DNA from: Petrosia ficiformis
Lineage: Eukaryota > Porifera > Demospongiae > Haplosclerida > Petrosiidae
DNA: 64,000 nt
NCBI GenBank assembly: GCA_947044365.1
Contig: OX345642.1
Coordinates: 3,471,598 to 3,535,597 of the forward strand
Direction of reading: 5' to 3'
In this document: positions 1 through 14,300 of the stretch, piece after piece
Numbering within the stretch: the stretch's first letter is position 1
Layout of the letters: the number at the start of each line of letters is the position of its first letter
Notes under the pieces: model-generated
Databases searched by the model: none
What the model saw: the letters and a program-made list of their open reading frames with translations, nothing else
What the model was told of the DNA's origin: nothing
Translations under genes and position numbers: made by a program

Positions 1-147
1 AGAGATTTATCTATCCCAGTACTAAAGTTTCTCTAATAACAAGGTTCCATTCAAGGTGCAGGTCAAATGTGGCTATTCAAACACTCCAGCATCACTGAAA
101 ATATGATGTACACCATACACTAGAGATATATTATATTACATACATAC

Positions 148-364
148 TGTTAAGAACAACCGTTTCAGTATCTATCAGACATTGCTCTGATGTTGGTTTC
201 CAAGAGGGTAACCAACTAAACCATTTTTGGTACCTGAAATGGGTAATAAGAACCATATATACACATAAATATGATCAGTATATCATTACTTACACTCCAT
301 TAATTGGTGGTGGATGAATCTGTTCTGGACTTTCCATACTGTGTGCAGTAGTAGCAGTAGCCAT
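148..364 (-). CDS. Partial gene, ABHD4/ABHD5-like hydrolase, first coding exons
   Basis: On the minus strand an ATG at 364-362 opens a reading frame to 294, followed by a GTAAGT donor. A second exon at 233-148 is entered after an ATTTCAG acceptor and left at a GTATGT donor. The join stays in frame and gives a peptide containing WFSWLPSWKPTS. This resembles the Trp-rich N-terminus of the ABHD4/ABHD5 alpha/beta-hydrolase family (lipid droplet and N-acyl phospholipid metabolism in animals), which has a WL-x-x-WLPTWxPTS-type stretch there. The catalytic domain would lie left of the window. A possible third exon starts near 97 after a TTTTCAG and begins MMLECLNSHI, but it soon meets a stop, so its boundary is unresolved. 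The family call rests on one short motif plus good splice sites. Confidence 0.45.
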
Positions 365-628
365 GATTCCGTGTTTGCATATAACTTGAGACTGATCTAT
401 CTTTATTAGTCTGAGTATTTCTTTATATACCCAGCTCATGTAATGGTGTAGACATTCAGCACTAACTCGTCACTGTCTCATGACAAGTCTTGTGATATGA
501 CGACAGCTAATTAAAAGAAGGACTTCAGTGAATATACGGGATCTCGTATACTATAACCACATGTAAACCTTCTTGGCACGCCCACTTGTAATTTTGAATT
601 GTAAATCATCTGGTTGAAGCGAGAAACG
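365..628. promoter_or_regulatory. Head-to-head intergenic region, probable bidirectional promoter
   Basis: Only 264 bp separate the start codons of the minus-strand ABHD-like gene and plus-strand rhophilin, so both promoters must lie here or overlap. The stretch is AT-rich. I see no convincing TATA box placed for either gene. Role inferred from position only. Confidence 0.5.
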
Positions 629-3600
629 ATGGCTCAGGTGCTGGCAAACGGTGCGACTACACTGCCACCGAGTAATCCTTTGTTCTCTCCAGAACCGAAT
701 TTAACTTTACCCAAGAAGAGCAGGAAAATTAATGTCTCTAACATAGGAAGAAAAGTAAGGACATATATACAAACCAGTCGTAGTAAGTGCGCAGTAGTGC
801 ACACAAACTGTTTTTATATTAAAGTGGTTTGCATAGTAAATTAATAGTGTTAGTATAATTATATAGCTTATCAATGAGTAGGAGTATATATTGCATTTCA
901 TAACTTTATATAATATTATCACCATTTGTAACATCTTATATATATATATATATGCTTATATAGTGACAATAGTAAGTATAGTTTTTGAGTTCAAGACATT
1001 AGCCATATATAAGCTAGTTGTGTTGTGTTGTGTTGTGTTGGAATCAACAGGAAGCATCATGGCCAGTGGTAAAGGTGTTTTAAAAGGAGTGAAATTGGAC
1101 AATGTGTTGAGTATTAATGTAAGTCCTGATAACAACATTGGTACAAAAATGGAAGATCCATTTCTATGATCCAATTCTGAAAATATTATCAGTACATTTT
1201 CATGAAGCCATGAGAATCAAAAGAAGGAATTTGGCTCATCATAATTATTATTGTTTATTAACTGATCCATGTATTGATAACTACCTATACTTATTTATAT
1301 ATTTCCAGAGTTCAATTGGTGATGTGGGTACCATTAGAACCAAGTTACATGAACGAAGATCTCAGTTAAATAGAGAGATAACTGTCGAGGAAAGAATTAC
1401 GCAAGGATCCAAAAAACTCTCTAAAATGTTTGTTACAAGAATATACAGTGCATGTATTCACATGTTTAATATGATCACTATATAGAGGCCACCTTAATAC
1501 ACCAGTAGTTTAAACCTGATAAAGTCTATTCTCATTTAGCATATTAACTTATAATTATGGTGTTTCCCCAACCATGGCCTTATACAGGTTTCAATATAAA
1601 TATAATTATAATTAATGTTATAGACGGTAGGTATTATAAAGATTCTATAGGGTGGCCTTATTATACAGGTTTTGATATAAACATGCTATAGATATGTCAT
1701 GGAAGGTAGGTATTATAAAGATTCTATAAAGTGGCCTTATTATACAGGTTTCAATATAAATATAATTATAATTAATGTCATGGAAGGTAGGTATTATATA
1801 GATTCTATAGGGTGGCCTTATTATACAGGTTTCAATATAAATATAATTATAATTAATGTCATGGAAGGTAGGTATTATAAAGATTCTATAAGGTGGCCTT
1901 ATTATACAGGTTTCAATATAAATATAATTATAATTAATGTTATGGACGGTAGGTATTATAAAGATTCTATAGGGTGGCCTTATTATACAGGTTTTGATAT
2001 AAACATGCATATAATTATAGATATGTCATGGAAGGTAGGTATATAAAGATTCTATAGTAGGGATGGGCAATATTTTGATTATCGTGATAATCGGGATTAA
2101 AATTTCCTGTGATAATCATATCGTCTAAATATTGCCATATTGTTGTCACAAAATAATGATTATTGTACCATAACTTCAGGTTTTGAGTACTATCACATCT
2201 AAATCAGTTTTTCAACACTGTTTACTCAACAAATAAAAGGTATCAATTTGATTGTTGAATGAAATCTACATACATATGTAAGGTAGCCAATAATCGCAAT
2301 AATCGTGATACTTGCCCATCTCTATTCTATAAGGTGGCCTTATTATACAGGTTTATATAAAATCATGTATATAATAATGTCATGGAAAGTAATTTGTCTA
2401 TTACTTAAAGTACTACTTACTTTACTGAACTAGATTATAATATAGTATCAATTTGCTCTCTGGAAATGCTACATTAGAATCAACATCAAAGAGTCGTATC
2501 AAATGTACCATTAAATTATTGTCATTTTACAAAGGGAATAGTAGTCATGTGTTTCCATCTGTGTGTGCATGTGTGTGTGTGTGTTAACATTATTCATAAC
2601 TAATCCCACTAATTTATAATGTGTCAATATTCCAATTGTATTGTGTTGACTAGTATACATATTAACTAAATCACATAAATAATTAATTAAATTAATTATA
2701 CCGGGTATGTTTTTGCCAAATTTATTACTGAACTGAAGACATATTTGTACCTTCCTCAAGTCCATTGTACACATAAGTTCGTAATTTAATGCCTTTAATT
2801 ACCTATTCATAATGCTTCTACACATAAACCTATGTATAGTACATGTATGTCATTTGATACTCTGTTGTTTAATGTATTACTAATTATAATTCTATATATC
2901 ATATCTGACCAATCAGATTACTGCTACTGTTGTTTAATTTGGTTAACTATATAACCAAAACCCATTTTAACAAGGCATTGTTACTTTTACTTTACTAAAC
3001 TACATTTATAACTTAAATGCTGCAATAACTACATGTACTGTATGATCATTGTACATGTACATCTATGTAACTACATGTACTGTATGATCATTGTACATGT
3101 ACATCTATGTAACTACATGTACTGTATGTTTTTTACATGTACATCTATGTAACTACATGCAGGTGAAATTAAAATTGGCCAAGAGTTATAGTAATCCTAA
3201 TATTTTTAGTTAATGAACTATAACTACATGTATAGCTAAATGTTTGAGGAACTAGAATTTAATATCTCCCACCATATGAACCCTGTTATGTATGTACTGG
3301 TTTTAACTACAATAATGTATACTGTGATAAAAAAAAAACATCAAGCTAAACTTTAAACTTTTGCAAAAGTCATCAATTATGTCCAAAGAAGACAGTCGAC
3401 TATTAAAGAAGCTGAAGCAATGATGACAGAAGCAAGCAGTAGCACTAGACAGAGGCAGATGATAACCAATCTTTTTGACTACTACATTTCAACAAATCTT
3501 TGACAAATTAAATTCACTTTTCAACAATAGCTAAATTGAAAGTATAAAGTTGACCTCTTAACTTCATTAAATAATTGACCACACCCACCATAAATCTTAA

Positions 3601-6600
3601 TTTACTTCCTTTGCATGTGTATTACTAAGGCCCCTCCTAGCATTATGGCACTACATGTGTATTACTAAGGCCCCTCCTAGCATTATGGCATACTACATGT
3701 GTATTACTAAGGTCCCTCCTAGCATTATGGCATACTACATGTGTATTACTAAGGCCCCTCCTAGCATTATGGCATACTACATGTGTATTACTAAGGCCCC
3801 TCCTAGCATTATGGCATACTACATGTGTATTACTAAGGTCCCTCCTAGCATTATGGCATGTCCCTCCTAGCATTATGGCATACTACATGTGTATTACTAA
3901 GGCCCCTCCTAGATTATGGCATACTGCATGTGTATATTCATTGATAATTATTTTGTACATACATGTACATGTATATAGATAACATTTGTTGTTGTGGGGG
4001 TTGCTAATCCGAAGTTGCTTCTAGGGCCTAGAAAGCTTATAGCTGAGATGTTGTTGCATGTTGAAGTAATTCATGGCTTCTGATTTGTGTACTGATTATT
4101 GCATAATTTGGTTAATTTGGGTATAACAATGTAATTATGAATTGTTTACAAGTTGAGAAATGAACTAAAGCCATCATCAGTGATCTCTTGTCATGGTTAA
4201 GATTGTTCTTGGGCTGGCACTTTTGCTAACATACATGTACGTGTATGTGTGTATTTATATCTCAAACTTGGTTTTAACACTGCACACACATATATGCAGT
4301 CATCACCTAGGAATGCACAACAAACATAGTCCTATACATTAAGTATTAATGAAAGTACATGTACATGTACTATTTATTACCAGATTTGGGCTTGAGATTG
4401 TAATCAATATATATACATGTAATTGAGATTTAGAAAGAACTCTCTTTTTAATAATATAAGTCATACTTTACACAGTTGCTTCAAAGAGACAATAATTACT
4501 ACATTACACATTTACAACTTATAGAGATTCAACGTTACACATGACTGCTTCTACCTAATAGAGTTCAGGGCTGTGAAATCTGGGCTTTTACAATAGAGTT
4601 GAGGGTTGCTAAAAGATGGAAAGAGTATGCATTTAATTGCTTTGCTGATCTCACCTCACATTGAAAATAAACGCTAAATTCTATGAATAAGATTGAAAGA
4701 GGAAAGTGAAAAATGCTGGTAGTCGTGGTTGTAGCTCAGTGGTGAGAGCACTGGTGACTGAATTCAGTGGCTCTCGGTTTAATTCCCAATGAATACCAGC
4801 ATTTTTCACTTTCCTCTTTCAGCCCGAATTTAGCATTTAATTGTTGGTGATAATTACAGGACAAGGACACAATGGAATGCACTCTTTTAATGTTTTTTTA
4901 TTTTTTTGCAGATCCTCTTTAGACAATAAGACGAGAGATTTAGCTAATCTGGAACATGAGTACTCAAAATCTAAGATTCAAGTACTACAGACAGAACTTT
5001 CAAGAATCAATAGTTCTATACAAGCTTATCAACCTGAGAGGTGATATTTTTATATCAACGATTAAATGTGTACTCTTTCATAGAAAGAAAGTTGTGTAAT
5101 TGACCCTAACAAGATATATATGAAGAAAAAAGTATCCCTATGATTGCTTTGTGGTGTCATCATTCAGTAATCATGGCTGACTTTCTCATGCCTGAAACAC
5201 AACAGACTATTATAGTTATTATTTGATATTCACTCTTCTTAGTTTTTAAAAGTTCTTGTAGAATGTTTAGGAATATATTTCAGCTAGAACAGTTATTAGT
5301 TCCAGTTTCTACATCAGCTACGAGCACCTTTCCTCTAGTCCATAGAGTTGAACGCATGTTCTATTACGTGCCATGACCATTAATTGACTGAGCCCCCCCC
5401 CCCCCCCCCCCCGGAATGACTTGACTTCCTTAACAATGCATGCAACATGTATGTACATGTATCACCAGCAAATATATACAGTATATATATATATAAGAAT
5501 AATAAAAATCATTTTTTTAAAATAAAAGACCTTGTAGGGATATTAAAAATGAACACAGCACAAACAAGATTGGTGTAGTATATTCTGTACCTTTGCAACA
5601 ACTAACTAACCACTTCCACATAACAACCATAGAAATTTGGCACACTATAGACTTATATATAATCATCATGACATGTTCCTATATTGTACTATTATCTCAA
5701 ACCAATCATAGGGGTACTATTATCTCAAACCAATCATAGGGGTACTATTATCTCAAACCAATCATAGGGATACTATTATCTCACACCAATCATAGGGATA
5801 CTATTACATGTTCACATTTTTGTTTATTGTGTGGGTAGTGTACACGTATCAGTAACTAGTATGAATTACAAGTACATGTACATAACTACATGTACATGTA
5901 TCAGTAACTAGTATGAATTACAAGTACATAACTACATGTACATGTATCAGTAACTAGTATGAATTACAAGTACATAACTACATGTACATGTATCAGTAAC
6001 TAGTGTGAATTACAAGTACATAACTACATGTACATGTATCAGTGAATTACAAGTACATAACTACATGTACATGTATCAGTAACTAGTATGAATTACAAGT
6101 ACATAACTACATGTACATGTATCAGTAACTAGTTTGAATTACAAGTACATAACTACATGTACATGTATCAGTAACTAGTATGAATTACAAGTACATAACT
6201 ACATGTACATGTATCAGTAACTAGTATGAATTACAAGTACATAACTACATGTACATGTACATGTATCAGTAACTAGTATGAATTACATACATGTAACTAG
6301 ATTAAATTACATGTATGTACAATGTACATGTAAGCCTCTTTAGTCTAACTGATTATAACTTTCTTTGAAGATGTGACGTCCTAAATACAGATTATGAAAG
6401 TGGCTGAGCTATTGTGAAACTCATTGACACTTTCTGTGCACATAACTTTCGTTACTATAAATAGTAACAAAATTACAACCCACCCACTATTACATGTTGA
6501 CTGCCTATGATGTAATGTAATGGCAGTTAGTTATATGAAGAAACACAAACTTATTACAGATGGTTTGGTGACTTTGGTCGAAGTATCTTTGGTCGAAGTA

Positions 6601-7313
6601 TCCCTGCAATGATTATCAAATGTGGATTAATTAGTAATACATTAAGTATATTATAACCAAATCCCTTTGAAGCAGTGTCAGTTGCTAAATTACAAATCTA
6701 CTACATTCATGTACCCTTGAGTCTCCTATTTGGGGTTCATAAAAGAAAAGAAGGGGGTGTTGTCTCCGACACCACCTCAGGATTCCCCCATAAATTCTCG
6801 TATGAAATCATACGTATTGTACATGTACAGGGGAAATATTTTACTTTATCCTGTCATGGAAAATGAAACTTAGAAAGTGGCATATAAATGCACATGTACA
6901 TGTACATGTATACATACATGTATGTGTATAATGTACATGTACATGTACATGTAGTTTATCACACTAATGACACTAATTGTTACTATAATCTTCTGATTAC
7001 ACAAAACATGGACACACACACACACACACTAATTACACAGTTTAACACACACATACCAATAAACACACACAGACCAACATGCATGTACAGTGTAGTGAGT
7101 GTACATTCAGATGTTCTTTGCCTCATGTATTGTGTCAAATAGTTACAAAATATCTTGTAATTTGTTATAATTATGTATTGTATTTATATGTTCACAGTGC
7201 TCGAGATAAACAGATACCACTGATTCCAATTGCCCTGAAAACAACAAGTAGAATTAGTTTTGTCACTTCATTTTCAGTAAGCATGTGTGTGTGTGTGTGT
7301 GTGTGTTTGAGTT

Positions 7314-7351
<38 letters not shown>

Positions 7352-8280
7352 CTAGTTTGTTTGTGTTTGTGGATAATTTATTTAAGTCCTGTAATTTGGT
7401 TTATCTATCCAGGAAATTGCTAATAATCATTATCATGTTGACCCATTAATTATTGAAGATGCTATACGTGACTTTCAGGAACTCAGATGCGTAAGTTATC
7501 ATACAAAAAATAATAGGAAATGTCATAAATCACATAGTCACATGTACAATAATTATACATGCATGGAATGTATAGTCGTAATAATTACATAATCTTGTAC
7601 ATATATGGTGCACTTAGTGGCTTTACATGTGATTTGATATACCTACACTGTACATGTATAAATTATATGTTATTAATAAAGGCCTTTTCACACTTCAAAT
7701 ATGCCTCATGAATATCATCATGTGGTTCATTTAGGGTAGCTGGGGTAGGGGTAGGGGTAGGGGTAGGGGTAGGGGTAGGGGTAGGGGTAGGGGTAGGGGT
7801 AGGGGTAGGTTAGGGTTCCCTTGTGGTTAGGGTTCAATCGATATCAAAGAATCTTAGTCTTTGATGGCAAACATGGACATCACTTGTGGATTCAGTCAGA
7901 TCACTTCCAAAGGTGATTTGAAAGTACATGTAGATTCAATCATATTGTAATAGTAAATGTATTGTCACTATAGCAACCAAAGTTACAGTGTAAACAGCGC
8001 TAATTAGTACCAATCCAGCTTGAAACCAGATCCAAAACTGGATTACAACAGGACAAAGTGAAAAGGCCTTAAGTATCAATATAAATTGCCTGTACTAATA
8101 CACTATTTCCTCTTCCTAGTCAATGAGCAAACCAACAAAGGATGAGTCGGGTATTGATTTGCTTTATAAATATTTCAGTCATTTGATTGTTGTTAGTAAA
8201 CGTTTTTTACATCACAGCTTGTCACATGGTATTATATTTTTATGGTAAGTTTGATTAATGGAAAGATATGTAAGTATGTA

Positions 8281-8311
<31 letters not shown>

Positions 8312-11300
8312 TGTACATGTATGTACACTGTATGTATGTATGTATGTATGTATACTATGTAATAGGTAGATGTACTTGTACATGAACATGAATGTAAGAT
8401 TGTGTGTGTATGTAATATGTACATGTACATGTATGTATGTTTGTATGTATTGTATGTACAGTGTATGTATGTATACTACGTAATACATGTAGGTAGATGT
8501 ACTTGTACATGAACATGAATGTAAGTATGTGTGTATGTAATATGTACATGTACATGTATGTACAGTGTGTATGTATGTATGTATGTATGTATGTATGTAT
8601 GTATGCTATGTGTTGTGACTAGCTGGCCGAGCAACAACACTAATCCTATATTAAAAAGTCTATTAATAACAACTGAACAACAACTGAGCTAAAGACGTAA
8701 AACAAAGGTTAAATACACAACACTCATATGGTTTCTAACTATATTCATTACATACAAATAAGTCCAAAGTTCATTTTACTACACTCTCCCACACTTAGTT
8801 TAGATGTGGACTGAATCGAATTACTGGATTACGAACACGAGAGGATCGGCGTAGTGTGGGTACTACGGGGGCATTTGGTTGAGGCAATGTTTGTGAATCA
8901 GTAATATGTGTAGAGGTTGGTGTGGGTGAAGTAGGGATAGGCCAATCATCATGGTCCAGAGGAGGTTCATTTGAAGTACTACTGGAATTCGAATAACGAA
9001 ATCGTAACTGGTCGACATGGCGACGTAATACAATATTAGATGCAGTCTTAACCTTATATGAAACTGGTCCTGTAATTTTAACTACTGTAGCTGGAATCCA
9101 CTTAGATGATCCATAGAAATTACGTGCAAACACAGGGTCTCCAATACTAAATGTACGTAGTTGCTTATTTGTAACACCTTGGTTTTGTTTGTCTGCAACT
9201 CTACAAGAGGTATCGGGATGGAGAAGGTCTAATGAAGTCCTTAACCGTCTACCCATTAGCAGCTCTGCTGGAGAGAGTTCTGTTGTGGAATGTGGGGTAA
9301 CACGATAACGGGATAAAAATCTTAGGACACGAGCTTCTACACTTCCTTCTAGTTTCTTCAAACAAGTTTTGAGAGTCTGAACTGCTCTTTCGGCGAGGCC
9401 ATTGGAACTAGGGTGATATGGAGATGTAAGTATGTGTTTGATTCCATGTTGTTTCATATAAGATTGAAAGGTATGGCTGGTGAAGGCTGTTCCATTGTCT
9501 GAAACAAGTTGCATAGGGATACCATGAGATGCAAATATTTCCTGAAGTTTCTTAATAGTGACTTCTGAAGAGGTAGAAGGTACAATGTGGACCTCCAGCC
9601 ATTTGGAATAAGCATCAATTAATAAAAAAAATTGTTTACCCATAAAGGGTACAGCATGGTCAACATGCACTCTTGTCCATGGTTGTCGGGGAAATTCCCA
9701 TGGATGTAGAGGGGCTTGACAGGGAACTGGGCGATGGTACTGGCAAACATTACAGGTCTGGACTTTGGTCTGTATATCCGAGTCAATGCCAGGCCACCAA
9801 ACATAGGAACGGGCCAGCATTTTCATCTTTGATATGCCTGGGTGTGTGTCATGGAGTTGATTGAGAACAATGTGGTGTCCTGCCCTGGGTATCACTACAC
9901 GAGATCCCCACAACAGACAGCCATCTAATACACTTAGTTCTGTATGACGGTGGTAATATGGTGCGAGATCCGCTGATGGTGATGAAATAGTCCAACCAGT
10001 CTGTATCAATCTACGAACACGGGATATAATTGGGTCCTTATCTGTCCATTCTTTAATCTGGGATGCTGTAACAATTGACTCGGTGAGATGGTTGACTAAA
10101 TGAGAGAGATCCCCTGGTAGTGGAACAACTTGGGGTGTTTCAGGTATGGGGAGTCTACTTAAGGCATCTGCATTTGCCATTCGTGTACCTGCTCGATGTT
10201 TAATTGTGTATTGGTAGGCAGACAGAGTGAGAGACCAACGTTGAATTCTGGCGGATGCCATTGGTGGTACTTCTCGAGATTCACTCAGTAGACGTTCTAA
10301 CGGTTTGTGATCTGAATACAAGGTAAAATGTGTGCCATATAAATATTGGTGAAAACGCTTGACTGAAAATACGATGGCTAGTGCCTCTTTTTCTAGTTGT
10401 GAGTAATTTCTTTCGGCAGAAGATAGGGTACGGGATGTGAAAGCTATTGGTTTTTCACTGCCGTCAGGCATTTGGTGAGCTAACACCGCACCTAAGCCAT
10501 ACGGTGAAGCATCGCATGATAGTATTACTGGCTTCTGACTGTCAAAATGCACGAGTAGTAAGGATGACTGCAGAACTTCCTTGACTTGCTGAAAAGCCTT
10601 GTCCTGTGCTTTTGACCATGTCCAGACAGCTCCTTTGCGTAAAAGGGCATGTAGTGGTGCTAAGACAGTGGACAGGTTCGGGAGAAACTTATGGTAATAA
10701 TTGATTAAGCCTAAAAATGCTCTCAATTCTGTAACGGTGGTGGGAGCCGGAGCTTCTTTTACAGCCTTAACTTTGGCGTTAGAGGGATGAAGGCCGCAAC
10801 TATCGATGATGTGTCCCAGGTACTCAACTGACGTTGAAGCAAATACACATTTAGAATGTTTTAATGTAAGTCCCACTGAAGATAGTCTAGTCAGCACCCG
10901 ATCCAGGTTTTGGAAATGGTGATCTTCACTTGTACCAGAGACGAGAATGTCGTCAAGATAGACACAGACGTTTGGTAAATCCTGTAGGAGGTTCTCCATG
11001 ATTCGTTGGAAAAGACTTGGTGCAGTGGAAATACCAAATGGCAAACGTTGATATTCGAACAACCCCTTATGGGTGTTAATTGTAGTGTACTGTTTCGAAT
11101 TCTCATGCAGACGAATCTGTTGGTACGCATGACTTAGGTCCAACTTTGAAAAGAGTTTGCCTCCTTCCAATACAGCAAAAATGTCCTCGATTCGGGGTAA
11201 GGGATAGTTGTCTGGTGTCAGGGCCTGGTTTATAGTGACCTTATAATCCCCACACAAACGCAGAGTGCCATCTTTCTTCAGAATGGGAACCACCGGAGTG

Positions 11301-14300
11301 GCCCAGTCAGCATGTTGAACCGGGGCAATAACATGTAATTCCTGTAACCGAGAGAGTTCCATTTCTACTTTCTCTTTTAAACGATACGGTACCGGTCTAG
11401 CTTTGAAGTAACGAGGTCGGGCTTGAGGATTAATGAAGAGCTGAGCAGTAGGACCTTGAAGTGCACCCAACTTGTCCGAGAATAGGGTAGCATGCCTTTC
11501 GAGGAGTTTCGTAACTGACAATGATTCCTGTAGACTGTAAATGCTAGTCCAGTCAAGTTTGATCTTTTCTAACCAGTTTCTGCCAAAAAGGCTTGGCCCG
11601 TTTCCTTGCACTACTAGAAGAGGCAGGTTTTGTGACTGTGCTTGATATTCCACATGTGCGTTTAGAGATCCGAGAATTGTGAGGGCTTCTCCAGTATAAG
11701 TAGCAAGTGTGATGTCAGTAGGTTGCAGTGGACCTGTGGAATGAAAAATAGAACGGTAAATTTGTTCATTTATAATTGAAACTGAGGCTCCAGTATCGAG
11801 TTCCATGGGTATGTCTGACCCATTGATTTTAACAGTCAAAACAATAGGCTTGGCTTTTCCAGGCAGTGTAAATAAGGTGTATGCTTCTTGACCGTCACAA
11901 TGTAAAGGCGGATCTGGGGTTAGGGGGGGTGTCTTGTTTGGAACCACAGAGTTTATACTAGTTTGTTTGTGCTTTCCCGTTGTGGCTTTGGGCATCTTCT
12001 TTGATTTACTGCGACAGACTTTCGCAATGTGGCCTAGTTTGCCACAGGCTCTGCATTCTGCTGACAGAAAACTGCACTTATTGGCTGTGTGGTTACCTCC
12101 ACAACGATAGCAGGTGTAGCGTTTGGTATGTCTCCTTTCTTGTAGATGTTGTACGGTAGGGGTAGGTATCGACTGCTTTTGTAGATCATGAATGTCACGG
12201 GAGGCAACCTCCATTGCTTGTGCAATCTCGAAAGCTCGTTTATATGTGAGATCTGACTCTTGTAACAAACGTCTTTGTATATGCGGATCATTAATTCCGC
12301 ATACTAATCTATCACGAACCATTTCATTGAGGCGGTCAGCAAATCCACAGTGTTCCCCCAGCAGTTTGAGTTCTGCTACATAGGTAGCGACAGATTCACC
12401 TGACTGACGGACTCTACTGTTAAATTTAAACCTTTGTACGATCGGAGAAGGAGTCGGGTTGAAATGATTGCTCAGGACATCGAGTAATTCTGAGTAAGTC
12501 TTGTCAGCTGGGCTAATCGGTTGCAACAAACTTTTCAGAAGCTGGTAAGTTGTTGGTCCACACACAGTCAGTAGAATCGCTTTCTTCTTAGCTTCATTGA
12601 CGATGTCGTTTGCGGCAAAGTAATACCCGAGACGTTCGGCGTATGAAGTCCACGGTTCATGTCCTGGGTTGAAACTAGAAATCTTGCCATGAGTAGACAT
12701 CGCTCCATGTATCCTCGTCGCCAATGTTGTGACTAGCTGGCCGAGCAACAACACTAATCCTATATTAAAAAGTCTATTAATAACAACTGAACAACAACTG
12801 AGCTAAAGACGTAAAACAAAGGTTAAATACACAACACTCATATGGTTTCTAACTATATTCATTACATACAAATAAGTCCAAAGTTCATTTTACTACACTA
12901 TGTAATAGGTAGATGTACTTGTACATGTATATATGTACTACATGTATGTAAATGTGTATATGACTGTATGTATGTTTTTATGTACAGTATGTACTATGTA
13001 CATGTACATTTTATTTGTATTATATACATGTATACTTGTAGGTATGCATTATGTATCATTTACACTGTACATGTATGTACATGTATGTACATTGTGTGAA
13101 TTATGTACATATATGTGTGTATGTACATGTATAAATGTATTATCATAATACATGTACATGTATAATTTCATCCTTCAAAAAAATTGTTTTTCATTAATTG
13201 ATCTACATGTATATATAAAAATCCGTACATGTGTACTTAGAGTTGAGCAATAATTCAATATATGACATACAATGTATACTGCAATTGCATAATAGATATA
13301 AGATATGTAGTTGAAAAATACTTTAACACTTAGTCTTGAGCCGTATGCTCTCAAATTTGTATTGCTATCATAGACAGTATCAATGAGTTAGTATAATTAC
13401 AAGTCACTTTTAGGCAGTAATTGCAAAAACTTGATATTACCCAACCCTACATGTATGTGTACTATATATGTATCTTACCCAACCCTACATGTATGTGTAC
13501 TATATATGTATCTTACCCAACCCTACATGTATGTGTACTATATATGTATCTTACCCAACCCTACATGTATGTGTACTATATATGTATCTTTGTACTTGTA
13601 GGCATGATGCTATTAATGGAATTCCTGCAGCTCAGAAAAGCACTGTCTACGAAAAGGTACATGTGTGTGTATGTGCAAACTACATCATCAGGGTTGATGA
13701 TAACAACCAAACTAGTCTACCACACCTCTTTTTAGTCTACCACACCTCTTTTTAATGTGACTCATCTATTTAGTAGATAAAGTTTAAGGCCACATTAAAA
13801 GAATTTGTATAAAATTTGAAGTGGGTGTTGTTTTAGTTAGTTACCCACCGATCATGTTACTTTCAGAGTTTCAGTTGAGTTACAGTTTTTTTGACATCAC
13901 AAAATAATTTTTAGTTAAGTTAACCCTTTACCGACTGTAATTGAAAAAAGCATGTTCGTTATTATTAATTAAGAAATTTTGTGCTTAATATTTATATATC
14001 TTTTTCAACACTATAACTCATATTTTATAAGACTCAAAATTCTAACTTACTTTGTGGAACGAAGAGTCTTTAACAAACCCATTGATGTATGTAAAATTTA
14101 TACTTCGCTATCTGCAGGAAGAGAGAAAAGGCAACGTTTGTAAGTATAGTAGTCAACAGGCAACGCCCACTTTTTGTCTAGTCTGTATAACGCCTGAATC
14201 TTAAGTAACCATGCCTTTTAACTCACTTAGTTATACAGAAGACCTTCTAAGAAAGCCATTGATACCAAAAACATGCTTCGTTGCTGCAGGAAAGCAGCAA

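Larger units (their letters stand above)
8611..12897 (-). mobile_element. Complete Ty3/Gypsy LTR retrotransposon
   Basis: A 4287-bp element inserted antisense in rhophilin intron 7. The left LTR (8611-8783) and right LTR (12725-12897) are both 173 bp and I see no difference between them. They run TG...CA. The flanks carry the perfect 5-bp duplication CTATG (8606-8610 and 12898-12902). Inside are a primer-binding site, one intact gag-pol frame and a polypurine tract. No envelope frame is present. Identical LTRs and an open frame indicate a very recent insertion that may still be mobile. The LTRs are short for the group. Confidence 0.96.

Noticed and set aside
1645..2046. Repetitive frames of 115-121 codons on both strands
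   Set aside because: Artefact of the 81-bp tandem repeat; no start context, splice pattern or recognisable domain.
3606..3935. CRISPR-like regular array
   Set aside because: Head-to-tail minisatellite without distinct spacers, in an animal intron.
4722..4793. Functional tRNA gene
   Set aside because: A- and B-box-like motifs exist, but acceptor and anticodon stems do not form properly; described instead as a tRNA-like foldback.
9619..12383. Short frames overlapping the retrotransposon in other phases
   Set aside because: Shadows of the gag-pol frame.
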